Part shown: positions 1-7,705 of the stretch, one piece after another
How the letters are laid out: every line of letters starts with the position of its first letter
Numbering within the stretch: position 1 is the stretch's first letter
Source: Streptomyces poriferorum
GTDB taxonomy: Bacteria; Actinomycetota; Actinomycetes; Streptomycetales; Streptomycetaceae
Assembly: GCF_019399235.1 (NCBI RefSeq)
Contig: NZ_JAELVH010000152.1
Coordinates: 1 to 32,689 of the forward strand
Length of the DNA stretch: 32,689 bases
Reading direction: 5' to 3'
The notes under the pieces: model-generated
Seen by the model: the letters and a program-made list of their open reading frames with translations, nothing else
What the model was told of the DNA's origin: nothing
Database searches by the model: none
Made by a program: the position numbers and the translations under genes

Positions 1-38
1 GAGCGGTGGGGAGAGCGGACGGGGGTAGAGGAAGCGTT

Positions 39-1457
39 ATGTCGAAACTGCCGGGGTGGCTCGGACAACTGGGTGGCGAACTGACCAGGCTGGGAGAGCG
101 CCTGGACGAACGGCGGGCCGAATCGGCGGCCGAGGACGACGCCGCCGTGCACGAGGGGACGCCGGTGCGGGCGAGGGCCGGCGAGCGTTCTTCCGAGACC
201 GCTGCCGAGCACGTGCCGCCGCCGCCCGCGTACGCCCCCTCCGTGTCCGCCCGCCCGGATCCGGTCGCGGCCATCCCCTGGGGGATGCGGGTCGCGGCCG
301 AGGCGGGCTGGCGGCTGCTGGTGCTCGCCGGGACCCTGTGGGTTCTCATGCGGGTCATCAGCGCGGTCCAGTTGGTGGTGCTGGCGTTCGTCGCCGCGCT
401 GCTCGTTACCGCGATGCTGCAGCCCACCGTCGCCCGGCTGAGGCGCTACGGGCTCCCGCGCGGGCTGGCGACCGCCGTCACGGCGGTCCTGGGCTTCGTC
501 ATCATGGGCCTGGTCGGCTGGTTCGTGGTGTGGCAGGTCATGGACAACCTCGACACCCTCTCCGACAAGGTGCGGACGGGGATCGACGACCTGAAGAACT
601 GGCTGCTGGACAGCCCGTTCCATGTGACCGACAAGCAGATCAACGACATAGCGAAGAACCTCAGCGACACCGTCGGCACCAACACGGAGGCGATCACCTC
701 CGCCGGACTGCAGGGCGTCACCGTGATGGTGGAGCTCCTCACCGGGATGCTGCTGGCGATGTTCTCCACGCTCTTCCTGCTGTACGACGGCAAGCGCATC
801 TGGCACTGGGTGCTCAAGCTCGTGCCCGCCCAGGCCCGGCCGGGTGTGGCAGGCGCCGGCCCGCGTGCCTGGCGGACGCTGACCGCCTATGTGCGCGGCA
901 CGGTGATAGTCGCCCTGATCGACGCCATCTTCATCGGCCTCGGGATCTTCTTCCTCGATGTGCCGATGGCCGTTCCGCTGGCCGTCTTCATCTTCCTGTT
1001 CGCCTTCATCCCGCTCGTCGGGGCCGTGGTCTCCGGGGCGCTGGCGGTGGTCGTCGCGCTCGTCACCCAAGGCGTGTTCACGGCACTGCTGGTGCTGGCC
1101 GTAGTCCTCGCGGTCCAGCAGATCGAGGGCCACATCCTGCAGCCGTTCATCCTGGGCCGCGCGGTGCGGGTGCATCCGCTGGCCGTGGTGCTCTCGGTCG
1201 CCGCGGGCGGCATGATCGCCGGCATCGGGGGCGCCGTCGTCGCGGTTCCGCTGGTCGCGGTGACCAACACGGTGGTCGGTTATCTGCGGACGTACGGGCA
1301 GGAGGAGTCCCGCCGTCACTCGCCGCCCCCGCACGGCTCGACGTCACTGGACGCGGCGCCCGGGCCGGCCCCCGGCTCGCCGCCGGAGGAATCCGACGAA
1401 GGCAGTGACGAGGAACCGGCGCCGGACACGGACACGGCCGGCCCGAAGACGTCCTGA
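39..1457 (+). CDS. AI-2E family transporter (UPF0118/PerM-like membrane protein)
   Basis: Predicted polytopic inner-membrane protein of 472 residues. Known family members are linked to autoinducer-2 export or Na+/H+ antiport, but the substrate is rarely established and cannot be read here. About 75 N-terminal residues are charged and low-complexity. They are followed by hydrophobic segments near residues 85-135, 150-175, 230-255, 290-320, 325-360 and 360-420. The soluble stretch between the second and third groups (about 175-230) is usual for the family. The C-terminus is a Pro/Glu/Asp-rich tail. The ATG at 39 is chosen because AGAGGAAG lies just upstream at a good distance; an earlier in-frame start at 6 has no ribosome site visible in the window. 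It is convergent with ahpD and the two share a strong hairpin. The N-terminal edge lies at the window start, so upstream context is missing. Confidence 0.85.
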   Translation: MSKLPGWLGQLGGELTRLGERLDERRAESAAEDDAAVHEGTPVRARAGERSSETAAEHVPPPPAYAPSVSARPDPVAAIPWGMRVAAEAGWRLLVLAGTLWVLMRVISAVQLVVLAFVAALLVTAMLQPTVARLRRYGLPRGLATAVTAVLGFVIMGLVGWFVVWQVMDNLDTLSDKVRTGIDDLKNWLLDSPFHVTDKQINDIAKNLSDTVGTNTEAITSAGLQGVTVMVELLTGMLLAMFSTLFLLYDGKRIWHWVLKLVPAQARPGVAGAGPRAWRTLTAYVRGTVIVALIDAIFIGLGIFFLDVPMAVPLAVFIFLFAFIPLVGAVVSGALAVVVALVTQGVFTALLVLAVVLAVQQIEGHILQPFILGRAVRVHPLAVVLSVAAGGMIAGIGGAVVAVPLVAVTNTVVGYLRTYGQEESRRHSPPPHGSTSLDAAPGPAPGSPPEESDEGSDEEPAPDTDTAGPKTS

Positions 1458-1480
1458 GCCGGTACCAGGGCGGAGACATA

Positions 1481-1522
1481 AGAAGGGCCCCCTGGACGGT
1501 CGGTCGTCCTGGGGGCCCTTCT
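1481..1522. terminator. Bidirectional terminator between AI-2E gene and ahpD
   Basis: Inverted repeat: 12 identical bases (AGAAGGGCCCCC at 1481-1492 against 1511-1522), then one mismatch and three further pairs inward. It ends in T-rich sequence on one strand and sits between two convergent stop codons. Confidence 0.85.
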
Positions 1523-1535
1523 CGTACGAGGGGTA

Positions 1536-2069
1536 CTACTCGGCGAGGACGGCCTCGGCTTCGAGGGTCACGCCGACCGCCTGGATCACCGAGGCGATCT
1601 TGACGGCTTCCTGAATGGTCTCACGGTCCACGCCGGCCTTGCGCAGCACCTGCTCGTGGGAGTCCAGGCACTGGCCGCAGCCGTTGATCGCGGAGACGGC
1701 GAGCGACCACAGCTCGAAGTCGACCTTCTCCACGCCGGGCTTGCCGATCACGTTCATCCGCAGGCCGGCCCGGAGGTTGCCGTACTCGGGGTCCGACAGC
1801 AGGTGCCGGGTCCGGTAGAACACGTTGTTCATCGCCATGATGGCGGCGGCCGACTTCGCGGCGGTGTACGCCTCCGCGGAGAGATTGGCCTTCGCCTCCG
1901 GCTCCAGCTCGCGCAGCACCTTCGGCGAGCGCGAGGCGATCGCGCAGGCGAGGACGGTGCCCCACAGCTGCTGCTGCGGGAGCTCGCTGTTGCCGATGAC
2001 CGAGCCGAGGTTCAGCTTCAGGTCCTTGGCGAAGTCCGGAACGGCGGCCTTCAGTTCGTCGAGTGCCAT
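1536..2069 (-). CDS. ahpD: Alkyl hydroperoxide reductase AhpD
   Basis: Carboxymuconolactone-decarboxylase-fold protein of 177 residues, the usual AhpD length. In actinobacteria AhpD recycles oxidised AhpC, taking electrons from lipoylated dihydrolipoamide succinyltransferase. The active site is visible as C131-GQC134-LDSH138, with E119 upstream in the VDFEL stretch. These positions are one residue offset from those I recall for the M. tuberculosis enzyme, so the proton relay looks intact. The gene follows ahpC with a 12-base gap (ahpC stop at 2082-2084, ahpD ATG at 2069-2067) and has only a weak ribosome site. It is therefore probably translated from the ahpC message. Confidence 0.96.
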   Translation of the reverse strand: MALDELKAAVPDFAKDLKLNLGSVIGNSELPQQQLWGTVLACAIASRSPKVLRELEPEAKANLSAEAYTAAKSAAAIMAMNNVFYRTRHLLSDPEYGNLRAGLRMNVIGKPGVEKVDFELWSLAVSAINGCGQCLDSHEQVLRKAGVDRETIQEAVKIASVIQAVGVTLEAEAVLAE

Positions 2070-2081
2070 GTCGCTGTCAGC

Positions 2082-2636
2082 TCACTCGCCCGAGAGGAGC
2101 GCGACCGGGTCCAGGGTGTTCTCGCCCTTGGTCCAGTTGCAGGGGCACAGCTCGTCGGTCTGCAGGGCGTCGAGGACCCGCAGGACCTCCTTGGGGTTAC
2201 GGCCCACGGAACCGGCGGTCACCATCGTGAACTGGATCTCGTTGTTCTGGTCGACGATGAAGACGGCGCGCTGGGCGAAGCCGTCCTCGCCCTCGATGCC
2301 GAGGTCACGCATGAGCTCGTGCTTCGAGTCGGCCAGCATCGGGAAGGGCAGGTCGGTCAGGTCCGGGTGGTCCTTGCGCCAGGCGTGGTGCACGAACTCG
2401 GAGTCACCGGAGAAGCCGAGGACCTGCGCGTCACGGTCGGCGAACTCCTCGTTCAGCTTGCCGAACGCGGCGATCTCGGTGGGGCAGACGAAGGTGAAGT
2501 CCTTGGGCCACGCGAAAACGACCTTCCACTGACCCTCGTAGGTCTTGTGGTTGATCTGCTCGAACTCCTTGCCGCTCTCCAGCGAAACACAAGCGGTCAG
2601 GTCGAACTCGGGGAACTTGTCACCGACAGTGAGCAC
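2082..2636 (-). CDS. ahpC: Peroxiredoxin AhpC (alkyl hydroperoxide reductase)
   Basis: Typical 2-Cys peroxiredoxin of 184 residues that reduces H2O2, organic peroxides and peroxynitrite in the cytoplasm. The peroxidatic cysteine is C51 in FVCPTE, and the CPC pair C164/C166 near the C-terminus matches the three-cysteine arrangement of actinobacterial AhpC. The GTG start at 2636 is preferred because AAGGAG lies five bases upstream and the protein then begins LTVGDKFPEF, the normal family N-terminus. A longer reading frame to 2711 would add 25 unrelated residues. It is the first gene of ahpC-ahpD and divergent from oxyR, an arrangement in which OxyR activates ahpC under peroxide stress. Confidence 0.97.
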   Translation of the reverse strand: MLTVGDKFPEFDLTACVSLESGKEFEQINHKTYEGQWKVVFAWPKDFTFVCPTEIAAFGKLNEEFADRDAQVLGFSGDSEFVHHAWRKDHPDLTDLPFPMLADSKHELMRDLGIEGEDGFAQRAVFIVDQNNEIQFTMVTAGSVGRNPKEVLRVLDALQTDELCPCNWTKGENTLDPVALLSGE

Positions 2637-2768
2637 GCGCTCTCCTTGCAGCGTAGGAATTCCCTTTTTGGGGGAGTTCCTGAGGGTTGGACGATGTCCA
2701 CCTTGGCACACAGTGCATTGATCGCGGAAATAGCTACACTCGGTCGTGATGATCGGAGGTGCCTATCA
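2637..2768. promoter_or_regulatory. Divergent ahpC/oxyR promoter region
   Basis: Intergenic region of 132 bases expected to carry the OxyR operator. Visible elements are an inverted repeat GGAATTCCC (2656-2664) / GGGAGTTCC (2672-2680) with one mismatch, which falls in the ahpC leader, and an AT-rich island with TAGCTACACT at 2731-2740 that resembles an oxyR -10 element but lacks a good -35. The oxyR ribosome site GGAGGT is at 2755-2760. Which element binds OxyR cannot be told from sequence alone. Confidence 0.6.
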
Positions 2769-3734
2769 GTGGCCCAGAGTAATCAGGGCATCAGGCCCAA
2801 ACAGCCCAGCCTCTCGCAGCTGCGCGCCTTCGCGGCCGTGGCGGAGTATCTGCACTTCCGGGACGCGGCGGCAGCAATCGGGATGAGTCAGCCCGCACTC
2901 TCCGGAGCCGTGTCCGCGCTGGAGGAGGCACTGGGTGTCCAGCTCATCGAGCGTACGACGCGCAAGGTACTGCTCTCGCCCGCGGGGGAGCGGCTCGCGG
3001 TGCGGGCGCGGGTCGTCCTGCACGCCGTGGGGGAGCTGATGGAGGAGGCCGAGGCGGTCCGCGCGCCCTTCACCGGGGTGCTGCGGCTCGGGGTGATCCC
3101 GACCGTCGCTCCGTACCTGCTGCCGACCGTGCTGCGGCTGGTCCACGACCGCTACCCGGAGCTCGACCTCCAGGTGCACGAGGAGCAGACCTCCTCGCTG
3201 CTGGACGGACTGGCCGCGGGGCGGCTGGACCTGCTGCTGCTCGCCGTTCCGCTCGGGGCGCCGGGTGTGACGGAACTGCCGCTCTTCGACGAGGACTTCG
3301 TGCTGGTCATGGAGCGCGACCACTGGCTCGGCGGACGGCAGGACATCCCGCGCGAGGCGCTGCGCGAGCTGCCGCTGCTGCTGCTCGACGAGGGGCACTG
3401 CCTGCGCGACCAGGCGCTCGACATCTGCCGTGAGGCGGGGCGTACCGAGGGTGCGCCGGTGACCACGACCGCGGCCGGGCTCTCCACGCTGGTGCAGCTG
3501 GTGGCCGGGGGACTCGGGGTGACGCTGCTGCCGCGGACCGCGGTGACCGTCGAGACCGCCCGCAACGAGGCGCTGACCACCGGGTACTTCGCGGAACCGG
3601 CCCCCGCGCGGCGGGTGGCGCTGGGGATGCGGACGGGGGCGGCCCGGCACGAGGAGTTCGAGGAGTTCGCGGCGGCGCTGCGCGGGGCGATGGAGGCGCT
3701 GCCGGTACGCGTGGCGACGGCCGGCCGGACCTGA
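2769..3734 (+). CDS. oxyR: LysR-family peroxide sensor OxyR
   Basis: Transcription regulator of 321 residues. The N-terminal winged helix-turn-helix (about residues 13-75, starting SLSQLRAFAAV) is followed by a LysR substrate-binding domain. The two redox cysteines of OxyR are present, C211 and C220 in GHCLRDQALDIC, with eight residues between them as in E. coli C199/C208. This marks it as a peroxide sensor rather than a generic LysR protein. The GTG at 2769 has GGAGGT eight bases upstream; a much longer open frame runs through from further upstream but has no ribosome site and is antisense to ahpC. The gene is divergent from ahpCD and expected to activate it and perhaps repress itself. Its 3' end lies within a terminator hairpin. 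Confidence 0.96.
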   Translation: MAQSNQGIRPKQPSLSQLRAFAAVAEYLHFRDAAAAIGMSQPALSGAVSALEEALGVQLIERTTRKVLLSPAGERLAVRARVVLHAVGELMEEAEAVRAPFTGVLRLGVIPTVAPYLLPTVLRLVHDRYPELDLQVHEEQTSSLLDGLAAGRLDLLLLAVPLGAPGVTELPLFDEDFVLVMERDHWLGGRQDIPREALRELPLLLLDEGHCLRDQALDICREAGRTEGAPVTTTAAGLSTLVQLVAGGLGVTLLPRTAVTVETARNEALTTGYFAEPAPARRVALGMRTGAARHEEFEEFAAALRGAMEALPVRVATAGRT

Positions 3735-3756
3735 ACCGCGGTCCGGCCGGCCGTCG
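3715..3756. terminator. Bidirectional terminator between oxyR and ABC permease
   Basis: Perfect inverted repeat with 16-base arms (3715-3730 and 3741-3756) and a 10-base loop. The left arm is the last coding sequence of oxyR, and the oxyR stop codon (3732-3734) lies in the loop. Confidence 0.85.
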
Positions 3757-3763
3757 GACCGGC

Positions 3764-6160
3764 CTACTCGCTGCGCAGCCCGTCGGGGCGCATCAGGCGC
3801 CACAGCACGGGCAGCGAGAGCAGGGTGACCAGCAGGATGAGCGAGGCGCCCGCACCCGCCAGCGGCAGGAACAGCCACCAGCCGGCCACCGGTTTGCTGA
3901 CCATCCAGCACAGCGTGGCCCCGAGCGCGAGCCCGCCGGCCACCGCCACGACGAGCCCGATGGCCACCGGGATCGCGGTCTGCCACAGCACGGACCAGCC
4001 GAGGGTGACCCGGCGGGTGCCGAAGGCGACCAGGACCGACAGCAGCCGCTTGCGCTCACGCAGTTGCTCCAGCTGGGAGACCAGCATGGACGCGGCGATC
4101 AGCAGCAGGGTGGCGGTCGCGCCGACCTGGAGACCGGTCTGGATGCTCGCGTACTGCCGGTCGCGCTCGACCGAGTTGAGGGTGACCAGGCGCATTCCGG
4201 GATCGATCCGGGCCGCCGTGTTGCGTACGTACTCGGCGGCGTCCGGAACGTTCTCGTCGATGCGGATCTGCGAGACGGTCTCGGCTCCGGGCAGGGTCCG
4301 GGCGTCGATCGCCCCCGGCGTGACCAGGATGCCCGAGTGCTCCTCGCCGTACGGGTCGGTCCGGGCCTCGACGGTCCGGGAGCCGGCCGGCAGCGTCCAG
4401 TGCAGCGGTTTGCCGCGGCCGTAGGTGTCGAACTCGATCACCTTGCCCTTGCGGGCGGTCGCGTCGACCCAGCCGGCCTGCCCCTTGTCCTGGGGGTGGG
4501 AGACGAAGGTGTCACCGTCCCGGCAGGACGTGATCCGGGCGAGCTCGCGCAGGGTCGCGCAGTCCCCGACGGTGAACGAGGTGGTGGGCTGGATCTCGTC
4601 GTCCGTGTACTTTCCCGGCTTGGTCGCGTACGCCTCGACCGTGCCGATGACCTGGGTGACGCCCTTGGTGGCACGGAACTCCTTGATCGTGTGCAGGGCG
4701 GCGTCGCCCCGGACGATCTCGGAGTGGCTGTAGAACTGGGCGCGGGACGGGTCCTGGCCGGTGATCCTGTTGAAGTCGTCGTTCATCGCGGCGAACAGCA
4801 TCTGCAGGGCCACCGCACCGGCCACGGCGACGGTGACGCCGCTGACCGCGCGGGAGGCCGCCCCGCTGCTCAGCTGGAGCCGGCGGGTGGCCAGCTGCCA
4901 GGGCACCGGGCCGCCGCGCAGCCGCCCGACGCAGGCCTCGACCAGCCAGGGCAGGAGCAGGGCCAGTCCGACGAGGACGAGTACCGCGCCTCCGGCGACC
5001 GGATACGGGTTGACGACGCTGTACTCGTCGATCCTGCCGCCGAGTCCGAAGACCGCGAGCCCGGCGACCGGCAGCAGCAGCCGCCACCAGAGGCGTCGCC
5101 CCCGGTCGCGGCCGTTGCGTACGACGCCGAGCGGCTCGATGACCACGGAGCGCATCGCCGCCAGGGTGACGAGCACCGCGGTGAGCGGAACGGCGAGGGC
5201 GATCAGGACGCAGAGCCGGGCGTCGGGGGCCAGGTCGGCGGGGAAGGCGCTGACGTCCCAGATCTCGACGAGGCCGGCGAACCGGCGCCCCGTCAGGAAC
5301 ATGGCCAGTCCGATGACGAGGCCGAGCACCGCGCCGAAGAGTGCCTCACCGGCCGCGATCCGGCGGGTCATCCGGATGTCCGTACCGACCAGGCGCAGGG
5401 CGGCGAGCCGGCGGTCGCGGCGGTCGCCGCCGAAGCGTACGGCGGTGGCGATGAAGATGGCCACGGGCGCCAGCAGCACCACGCAGACCATGATGGTCAG
5501 CACGATGAGCAGCGGTGACAGCGGATCGGTCGGGCCGGGCTTGCCGTATCCGGCGATCCGGTGGCCGCCCGACGCGCTGGTCAGGGTATCGCTGCCGACG
5601 TAGAACCAGAGTTCGCCGGGCGAGCGCAGGCCCGCGTCCGAGATCGTGCCGGTCACCTCGTAGGGCAGGCGCTCCCTGAGCAGCTCGTTCCCGGGGGAGT
5701 CGAGGATCTTCTTGAGAGCGGGCGAGACCACCATCTCGCCGGGGGCGGGGAAGGAGTCGATGCCCGGGGGGATGACCGGGTGGTCGCCGTCCGCGCGCAT
5801 CAGGAAGCCCGTGATGGAGCGGTCGTGGTACTCGGTGCTCGCCTCTATGCGCAGGACCGTGCTGTCGGACTTCTTCGCGGAGGCGTCGGGGGATTCCGAG
5901 ATCTTGCTCTCGGAGCGGGCCTGGTCACGTGCGGACCGCTCGTCGAGCATGTGCGGAACGGAGGCGGCGGTGAGCAGCAGCGCCACGCCCAGGCCGACGC
6001 CGACCGCGGTGAGCAGCGTGCGGATCCAGCCCTCGCGGCCGCCGCCGGCGGCGAACCGGATGCCGAGTCCGAGGTCGCGCAGCCAGGCGGCGGCACGTGA
6101 CGGGGGTTCGGGAGGATGCGCCGGGCCGGCGGGGGTCCGCTTCTGGTCGAGCAGGGTCAT
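3764..6160 (-). CDS. FtsX-like ABC transporter permease
   Basis: Membrane permease of 798 residues with two FtsX-like transmembrane modules, the architecture of MacB/BceB-type exporters that handle peptides, lipids or antimicrobials. A first membrane helix lies near residues 48-66, followed by an extracytoplasmic domain of about 180 residues and then a three-helix group around 220-330. Further helices lie near 370-470, a second extracytoplasmic domain follows, and a final helix group occupies about the last 130 residues. The ATG at 6160 overlaps the stop of the ATPase gene by four bases (ATGA), with TGGAG upstream, so the two are translationally coupled. The partner is the ATPase at 6157-6843 and the likely controller is the PadR protein at 6840-7364. 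The substrate is unknown; induction by a cell-envelope drug is a reasonable guess. Confidence 0.9.
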   Translation of the reverse strand: MTLLDQKRTPAGPAHPPEPPSRAAAWLRDLGLGIRFAAGGGREGWIRTLLTAVGVGLGVALLLTAASVPHMLDERSARDQARSESKISESPDASAKKSDSTVLRIEASTEYHDRSITGFLMRADGDHPVIPPGIDSFPAPGEMVVSPALKKILDSPGNELLRERLPYEVTGTISDAGLRSPGELWFYVGSDTLTSASGGHRIAGYGKPGPTDPLSPLLIVLTIMVCVVLLAPVAIFIATAVRFGGDRRDRRLAALRLVGTDIRMTRRIAAGEALFGAVLGLVIGLAMFLTGRRFAGLVEIWDVSAFPADLAPDARLCVLIALAVPLTAVLVTLAAMRSVVIEPLGVVRNGRDRGRRLWWRLLLPVAGLAVFGLGGRIDEYSVVNPYPVAGGAVLVLVGLALLLPWLVEACVGRLRGGPVPWQLATRRLQLSSGAASRAVSGVTVAVAGAVALQMLFAAMNDDFNRITGQDPSRAQFYSHSEIVRGDAALHTIKEFRATKGVTQVIGTVEAYATKPGKYTDDEIQPTTSFTVGDCATLRELARITSCRDGDTFVSHPQDKGQAGWVDATARKGKVIEFDTYGRGKPLHWTLPAGSRTVEARTDPYGEEHSGILVTPGAIDARTLPGAETVSQIRIDENVPDAAEYVRNTAARIDPGMRLVTLNSVERDRQYASIQTGLQVGATATLLLIAASMLVSQLEQLRERKRLLSVLVAFGTRRVTLGWSVLWQTAIPVAIGLVVAVAGGLALGATLCWMVSKPVAGWWLFLPLAGAGASLILLVTLLSLPVLWRLMRPDGLRSE

Positions 6161-6843
6161 ACGGCGTGCTCCAGGTCGCGGGCCCGGCCGTCGCGGACGG
6201 TGACGTCGCGGTCGGAGTAGGCGGCGACGCGGGCCTCGTGGGTCACGAGTACCACGGCGACGTTGGAGGAACGGGCCGCGTCGGTGAGCAATTGCATGAC
6301 GCGCTCGCCGTTGAGCGAGTCCAGGGCGCCGGTCGGCTCGTCGGCGAAGATCACCTTCGGGGACGCGGCGAGGGCGCGGGCCACGGCGACGCGCTGGCCC
6401 TGGCCTCCGGACACCTCGCCGGGACGCTTGGCGCCGATGTCGTCGACCTCCAGGCGCTCCATCCACTCCAGGGCGATGCGCTCGGCGGCCTTGCGGCGGG
6501 TGCCGTTCAGCCGCATCGGCAGGGCGACGTTCTCCACGCAGGTCAGCTCCGGGACGAGCTGGCCGAACTGGAACACGAAGCCGAACTCGCTGCGGCGAAG
6601 GGCGCTGCGCTCGGCGTCGGACATCGTGGAGAGCTCGCGTCCGGCGTAGGTGATGCTGCCGGAGTCCGGGGTGATGATGCCGGCGAGGCAGTGCAGCAGG
6701 GTGGACTTGCCGGAGCCGGAGGGTCCCATCACGGCGACGACCTCGCCGGGGTGGACGGAGAACGAGGCGCCGTCGAGTGCGGGGGTCGGCCCGTAGGCCT
6801 TGCGCAGATCGTGGGCGGCGAGCAGGGAGCCGGCGGGAATCAC
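6157..6843 (-). CDS. ABC transporter ATP-binding protein (MacB/LolD type)
   Basis: Cytoplasmic ATPase of 228 residues, the usual size for the LolD/MacB/BceA group. The Walker A motif GPSGSGKST is at residues 40-48, the Q-loop glutamine near 92, the signature VSGGQGQ at 144-150, Walker B VIFADEP with the catalytic glutamate near 164-170, and the H-loop VTHE near 200-203. All catalytic elements are present. The GTG start at 6843 has AAGGTGG upstream and overlaps the padR stop by four bases (GTGA). The stop in turn overlaps the permease start. It is the middle gene of a coupled padR-ATPase-permease operon. Confidence 0.95.
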   Translation of the reverse strand: MIPAGSLLAAHDLRKAYGPTPALDGASFSVHPGEVVAVMGPSGSGKSTLLHCLAGIITPDSGSITYAGRELSTMSDAERSALRRSEFGFVFQFGQLVPELTCVENVALPMRLNGTRRKAAERIALEWMERLEVDDIGAKRPGEVSGGQGQRVAVARALAASPKVIFADEPTGALDSLNGERVMQLLTDAARSSNVAVVLVTHEARVAAYSDRDVTVRDGRARDLEHAV

Positions 6844-7364
6844 GGGGCCACCACCTTCGCGAGCTGGCCGAGTCGCGCGGCGGTGAGTTCCAGCCAGCGC
6901 AGATCGGCTTCGAGATGGAACAGGGCGTGGTCGCAGATCAGCTGGTCGGCGAGGTCGCCCCGACGCTTGCGGTCGGTGAGGATACGCATCATGCGCAGGT
7001 GCTCGGAGCGCTGGGCGTCCAGCACGTCGGCGGCGCTGCGGCCGGTGAGCATGGCCAGGACGACCTTGGTGTACAGGGTCGACTGGAGGTACGGCTCCGG
7101 CTTCTCGGGCTGCGTGAGCCAGGTGGCGACGTCGGTGATCCCGGCGTCGGTGATGGCGTAGCGCTTGCGTTCCGGTCCGCCGTCGGTCTCCACGCCGTCG
7201 ACCTCGACGAGGCCGTTCTTGAGGAGGCGGGACATCGTCGAGTAGACCTGACCGTAGTGCAGGGGACGGTCGTGCCCGAACTTCTCGTCGAAGGTCCGCT
7301 TGAGGTCGTAGCCGTGGCGGGGGCCGGACTCCAGGAGCCCGAGCAGGGTGTGGCCGATAGACAT
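6840..7364 (-). CDS. PadR-family transcriptional regulator
   Basis: Regulator of 174 residues with an N-terminal PadR winged helix (about residues 5-80, containing HGYDLKRTFDEKFG and the wing-forming ERKRYAITDAG) and a helical C-terminal dimerisation domain. PadR proteins usually repress an adjacent exporter operon and release DNA on binding a small molecule. Here the regulator is the first gene of the exporter operon, so autoregulation is likely. No Shine-Dalgarno sequence precedes the ATG. A TACAGT hexamer ends seven bases upstream of it, the spacing expected for a -10 element of a leaderless transcript. The repeats at 7376-7405 overlap this promoter. Confidence 0.93.
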   Translation of the reverse strand: MSIGHTLLGLLESGPRHGYDLKRTFDEKFGHDRPLHYGQVYSTMSRLLKNGLVEVDGVETDGGPERKRYAITDAGITDVATWLTQPEKPEPYLQSTLYTKVVLAMLTGRSAADVLDAQRSEHLRMMRILTDRKRRGDLADQLICDHALFHLEADLRWLELTAARLGQLAKVVAP

Positions 7365-7370
7365 ACCTAG

Positions 7371-7405
7371 GACTGTACACGGCGTGTATACCTGGTGTGT
7401 ATACC
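7371..7405 (-). promoter_or_regulatory. padR operon promoter and probable PadR operator
   Basis: On the minus strand TACAGT lies seven bases before the padR ATG and is a candidate -10 for a leaderless mRNA. Overlapping and upstream of it are an inverted repeat TACAC-GGC-GTGTA (7376-7388) and two direct copies of GTGTATACC (7384-7392 and 7397-7405) spaced 13 bases apart. Repeated TGTA/TACA elements on a promoter fit a PadR site; binding is inferred. Confidence 0.65.
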
Positions 7406-7447
7406 GGTCGGCGGGGGCATTGGGTCAGTGGCCGGGGCCGCGGCGGA

Positions 7448-7705
7448 TCACTCCGCCTCCGGCGCCTCCGGTGCCTTCGGGGGGCGCCCGCGGCGCGGGA
7501 TCGGCGCCGCGCCGCCGGGCAGCCGGCCCGCCTCGGCGAGCGCCCGCCGCAGCAGGAACTCGATCTGCGCGTTCGCGCTGCGCAGCTCGTCCGAGGCCCA
7601 GCGTGCCAGCGCGTCGTGCACGGCGGGATCCAGCCGCAGCAGCATCTGCTTGCGCTGCTGCGGCCCGGACTGCGGCGCGCGGCGCCGCGGGGTCTGATCC
7701 GTCAC
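7448..7705 (-). CDS. Small ribbon-helix-helix (Arc/CopG-like) DNA-binding protein
   Basis: Protein of 85 residues. The middle (about 20-56) has the pattern of a ribbon-helix-helix fold: a short strand MLLRLDP, then a helix VHDALARWASDEL, then a second helix after SANAQIEFLLRRAL. The N-terminus is basic. The C-terminal tail carries RRGRPPK, which resembles an AT-hook core, and ends in Pro/Ala/Glu. The GTG start at 7705 overlaps the stop of the SPFH gene by four bases (GTGA) with no ribosome site of its own, so expression depends on the upstream gene. Function is unknown. It could be an autoregulator of the pair; the antitoxin of a toxin-antitoxin system is less likely because no small toxin gene is adjacent. 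Confidence 0.8.
   Translation of the reverse strand: MTDQTPRRRAPQSGPQQRKQMLLRLDPAVHDALARWASDELRSANAQIEFLLRRALAEAGRLPGGAAPIPRRGRPPKAPEAPEAE

Noticed and set aside
2637..2711. Longer AhpC with 25 extra N-terminal residues
   Set aside because: The GTG at 2636 has an ideal ribosome site and gives the family-standard N-terminus; the extension would cover the divergent promoter.
1656..2768. N-terminal extension of OxyR through the open frame upstream of 2769
   Set aside because: It lies antisense to ahpD and ahpC. The LysR domain begins right after the GTG at 2769, which has GGAGGT at the right distance.
7448..7705. Antitoxin of a toxin-antitoxin module
   Set aside because: No small toxin-like gene is adjacent; the coupled partner is a 323-residue SPFH membrane protein.
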